The position numbers and the translations under genes are program-made. Shown here one piece after another: positions 61,752-64,000 of a DNA stretch of 64,000 nucleotides (the first letter of the stretch is position 1; each line of letters begins with the position of its first letter). The stretch comes from Cyanosarcina radialis HA8281-LM2. GTDB lineage: Bacteria; Cyanobacteriota; Cyanobacteriia; Cyanobacteriales; CCAP-1448. The notes under the pieces are model-generated. The model made no database searches. It saw nothing but the letters and a program-made list of their open reading frames with translations, and was not told where the DNA came from. Location: the NCBI GenBank assembly GCA_019359615.1, contig JAHHHA010000012.1:1-64000 (forward strand), read 5' to 3'.

Positions 61752-61767
61752 CAGACCGATCGGTTTG
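61752..61767. promoter_or_regulatory. Putative TetR operator upstream of its own gene
   Basis: CAGACCGATCGGTTTG is a 16-base near-palindrome with one mismatch, nine bases before the tetR start codon. It matches the operator at 62393-62408 at 15 of 16 positions, which predicts autoregulation. Confidence 0.8.
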
Positions 61768-61775
61768 TAACGTAG

Positions 61776-62375
61776 ATGTCGAGAGCTACAGAAACCAAAA
61801 CGCGGATTATCGAGCAAGCGGCGACCTTGTTTAACCAGAAAGGCTATGCAGGGTCTTCGATGTCAGATTTAATGCGCGTTACCGGGTTGCAAAAAGGCGG
61901 CATCTACAACCACTTCCAAAGCAAAGACGAAATCGCTTTAGAAGCATTCGATTTTGCGGTCAATTGTATGCAGCAAAAATTTATGGGTGCTTTAAAAGGA
62001 AAACGTCATGCCGTAGAGCGATTGATGGCGATCTTTAGCGTCTACGAACAAATGGCTGACGATCCGCTGCTTCAGGGTGGTTGTCCCATTCTCAATACCG
62101 CCGTAGAGAGCGATGACACTCATCCTGCCTTGCGCCAACGAGCGCAACTAGCGATGGATGGGTGGCGAAGTGTAATCCAACGCATTGTCAATAAGGGCAT
62201 CCAGCGGGGAGAATTGCACTCAACAGTCGATCCCGATACTGTAGCAACGATTTCGATCGCTACGATTGAAGGTGCAGTCATGCTCGGCAAACTTTATGGC
62301 GATCCTATCTATGTAGAGAGAGCGTTAAATCATCTCAAAAATTACGTTCAAAACCAACTAGCAACCCCAAGTTAA
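61776..62375 (+). CDS. TetR/AcrR-family transcriptional repressor
   Basis: In this 199-residue protein the HTH at about 25-50 is GSSMSDLMRVTGLQKGGIYNHFQSKDEI. The C-terminal ligand domain resembles TetR_C_11-type regulators (GGCPILNTAVESDDTHPALR). CPILN and C-terminal residues resemble electrophile-responsive NemR/YxaF-like repressors. The two flanking operators suggest that it controls itself and the GST gene. Confidence 0.93.
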   Translation: MSRATETKTRIIEQAATLFNQKGYAGSSMSDLMRVTGLQKGGIYNHFQSKDEIALEAFDFAVNCMQQKFMGALKGKRHAVERLMAIFSVYEQMADDPLLQGGCPILNTAVESDDTHPALRQRAQLAMDGWRSVIQRIVNKGIQRGELHSTVDPDTVATISIATIEGAVMLGKLYGDPIYVERALNHLKNYVQNQLATPS

Positions 62376-62392
62376 ATTTTTTTGCTCTTTGA

Positions 62393-62408
62393 CAGACCGA
62401 TCGGTCTG
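62393..62408. promoter_or_regulatory. Putative TetR operator upstream of the GST gene
   Basis: CAGACCGATCGGTCTG is a perfect 16-base palindrome between the tetR stop (62375) and the GST start (62435). The general form AGACC-N4-GGTCT is that of NemR-like operators. Confidence 0.85.
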
Positions 62409-62434
62409 CTGTCGTTATTTGGTAGAAAATTCCC

Positions 62435-63118
62435 ATGTTAAAACTTTACTACGCCCGTCCTTCAGCTTATGCCCGTCCCGTATGGCTAGCCTTGGTAGAA
62501 AAGCAACTTAATTTTGAGTTGGTTCCAGTCGATCTCAGTGGCGAACAATTTGAACCGGAATATTTGGCCGTCAATCCCTTCAGTCACGTCCCAGTTTTGT
62601 TTGATGGCGATTTCCGAGTCATCGAATCTCTGGCCATTCTCGATTATCTCGAAGCACGCTACCCGGAGCGCTCCTTGCTGCCAAAAGATGCGATCGCTTT
62701 GGCTAAAGTGAGAATGGTACAACTAGTGACGCTCAATGAGTTACTGTCAGCCGTGTTCAAACTGCTCGTTAGCCAAGAGAACTCGATCGAGTTAGAATAC
62801 GGTCGGCTGCGAGCGACGAATGCATTGAATTTTTTAGAAAATCTGTTGGGCGATTCGCCCTACTTTGCTGGCGAGACGCTGACGCTGGCAGAGATCGTGG
62901 CTGGAACGCTGGTTTATCGAATGCCGGATCTGGGAATCGATCTAACCGATTATCCCAGATTAAACGTTTGGTCTGAGAAATTATTGTCGCGTCCAACCTG
63001 GCAGCAGATCGAACTCAGTTCGGAAGAGTGGGGTAAGTACAAACGGGCGATTCGAGTCTTTCCCAAAATTTGGGATCGTCGTCGCCGTCAGCGCATTGAG
63101 GCTCTATCTGAGAAATAA
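62435..63118 (+). CDS. Glutathione S-transferase family protein
   Basis: In this 227-residue protein the N-terminal thioredoxin-like domain (LKLYYARPSAYARPVWLALVEKQLNFELVPVDLS...VNPFSHVPVLFDGDFRVIESLAILDYLEARYP) carries the usual cis-Pro and ES glutathione site. The helical C-terminal domain (DSPYFAGETLTLAEIVAGT) follows. With the TetR gene it forms a likely electrophile-inducible detoxification unit. Confidence 0.93.
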   Translation: MLKLYYARPSAYARPVWLALVEKQLNFELVPVDLSGEQFEPEYLAVNPFSHVPVLFDGDFRVIESLAILDYLEARYPERSLLPKDAIALAKVRMVQLVTLNELLSAVFKLLVSQENSIELEYGRLRATNALNFLENLLGDSPYFAGETLTLAEIVAGTLVYRMPDLGIDLTDYPRLNVWSEKLLSRPTWQQIELSSEEWGKYKRAIRVFPKIWDRRRRQRIEALSEK

Positions 63119-63218
63119 ACGCACGAAAATCCTTACAAAACGGTCTATAGGCGAACTATCTGAAGCTACCTAAATGCTTTAAACTGCTGTAGACGATCGA
63201 GCAACCAGCCCTAGAGAT

Positions 63219-63344
63219 GATATCAAATCCGCTTAACAAAGGTTGGGAAAGCCCTCACCCCCAACCCCTCTCCCTTGGGAGAGGGGAGCCGGAGGCGGGG
63301 TGAGGGGTGGGTTCATGGTTTTAAAAACCGGATTTTGTATGATT
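63219..63344. repeat. Palindromic mosaic element, intergenic reference copy
   Basis: ATATCAAATCCG (63220) and CCGGATTTTGTAT (63328-63342) form the ends. TCACCCCCAACCCCTCTCC pairs with GGGAGAGGGG in the middle. This ~125-base copy matches the one inside the sigma-like gene and lies between the GST and argB genes. Confidence 0.8.
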
Positions 63345-63390
63345 TCCAACTGTCTCGATCGCAAACCTCTACTCGTTCTTTCAGTTACCT

Positions 63391-64000
63391 ATGGTCAACG
63401 ATAGCGAATACTTTCGACAAACTGAAGCCACTCGCGTCAGGATACTAAGCGAAGCACTTCCTTACATCCAGCAATTTGCGGGTCGTACTGTAGTCGTAAA
63501 ATACGGCGGTGCGGCGATGAAAGAAAGCAATTTGAAAGATAAAGTCATCCGCGATATCGTCTTTCTCTCTTGTGTGGGGATTAGACCTGTAGTGGTACAC
63601 GGCGGCGGCCCAGAAATTAACAGTTGGCTGGATAAATTAGGAATCGAACCTCAATTTAAGAATGGCTTGCGAGTCACCGATGCCGCCACCATGGATGTAG
63701 TCGAAATGGTGCTGGTCGGTCGAGTGAATAAAGAAATCGTCTCTTTAATCAACCAAGCTGGAGGTGCAGCGGTAGGACTGTGCGGCAAGGATGGCAATTT
63801 GATTAAAGCGCGTCCAGAGGGTAGGGAAGGAATCGGTTTTGTGGGTGAAGTCAATAGCGTTGATATCAAGCTGTTGAAATCTTTAGTCAATAATGGCTAC
63901 ATTCCGGTAGTATCGAGCGTGGCTGCCGACGATACAGGTCAAGCATATAACATCAATGCCGATACAGTTGCCGGAGAACTAGCAGCAGCTTTGGAAGCCG
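63391..64000 (+). CDS. argB: Acetylglutamate kinase, 3' truncated by the window
   Basis: Open from ATG 63391 to the window edge, 203 codons. The enzyme phosphorylates N-acetylglutamate, the committed step of arginine synthesis, and in cyanobacteria it is activated by the PII protein. [10 protein letters not shown] near residue 32, [11 protein letters not shown] and [25 protein letters not shown] are diagnostic. The N-terminal helix ([23 protein letters not shown]) is of the arginine-sensitive, PII-binding type. Confidence 0.96.
   Translation, partial: MVNDSEYFRQTEATRVRILSEALPYIQQFAGRTVVVKYGGAAMKESNLKDKVIRDIVFLSCVGIRPVVVHGGGPEINSWLDKLGIEPQFKNGLRVTDAATMDVVEMVLVGRVNKEIVSLINQAGGAAVGLCGKDGNLIKARPEGREGIGFVGEVNSVDIKLLKSLVNNGYIPVVSSVAADDTGQAYNINADTVAGELAAALEA

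Noticed and set aside
1-64000. tRNA, rRNA or complete insertion sequence
   Set aside because: I found no tRNA-like T-arm/CCA pattern, no rRNA sequence and no transposase frame in the window; a covariance-model scan would be needed to exclude small RNAs.

Overview
The window is chromosomal DNA from a cyanobacterium. The evidence is the very high density of the octamer GCGATCGC (HIP1), a chlorophyll-pathway methyltransferase (ChlM), a CAAD/CURT1-type thylakoid protein, an RRM-type RNA-binding protein, a DUF1822 protein, and many heptameric tandem repeats of the kind known from cyanobacteria. I cannot name the genus. The genome is rich in repeats: STRR-like tandem repeats, hairpin elements and a mosaic palindromic element fill most intergenic gaps, and in several places they run into coding sequence.

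Layout. 1-9.4 kb: a methyltransferase/membrane protein pair, Mrp ATPase, two peroxiredoxins, a pentapeptide-repeat protein, PyrR, type 2 IPP isomerase, SppA and an HTH protein. 9.4-13.4 kb: TyrA, a CAAD protein, a two-domain QueD-like protein, two small unknowns and FghA. 13.5-20.1 kb: a co-directional set of sigma-like HTH protein, DUF1822 protein, a CHAT protease fused through one membrane helix to a periplasmic ligand-binding domain, and a PspA/IM30-like coiled-coil protein. I read this as a candidate sensing or stress module. 20.3-31.4 kb: DacB, a DUF7691-like protein, GloB, GalE, two tandem Ser/Thr kinases, a response-regulator/thioredoxin-reductase-like fusion with no active-site cysteines, QueA and an SDR. 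31.5-44 kb: a cNMP-binding histidine kinase, aldo/keto reductase, Rbp, two toxin-antitoxin-like pairs, YebC, a REC-GGDEF-EAL protein, two sugar ABC permeases, ChlM and HtpG.

44.06-52.6 kb is a complete-looking lasso peptide gene cluster. It contains a PqqD-like B1, a transglutaminase-like B2 protease, an asparagine-synthase-like cyclase, a 49-residue precursor gene (46984-47133), an HPr-kinase-like protein, a PRMT-like methyltransferase, an ABC exporter and a PF14907-type nucleotidyltransferase. The precursor carries the canonical Y-x2-P-x-(L/F)-x3-G-x5-T leader signature. The cyclase gene contains an in-frame, repeat-derived insert of about 44 codons.

52.6-64 kb: an Mqo-like flavoprotein, an ECF sigma/anti-sigma pair, a thioesterase, a TPR protein, a ChaN-like protein, a CPBP-like membrane protein, a secreted Pro-rich protein, PyrE, a VanX-type dipeptidase, a TetR/GST pair with matching operators, and the start of argB.

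The strongest leads for new biology are the lasso cluster with its three accessory enzymes, the sigma-like/DUF1822/CHAT-PBP/PspA-like module, and the palindromic repeat family found inside two reading frames.
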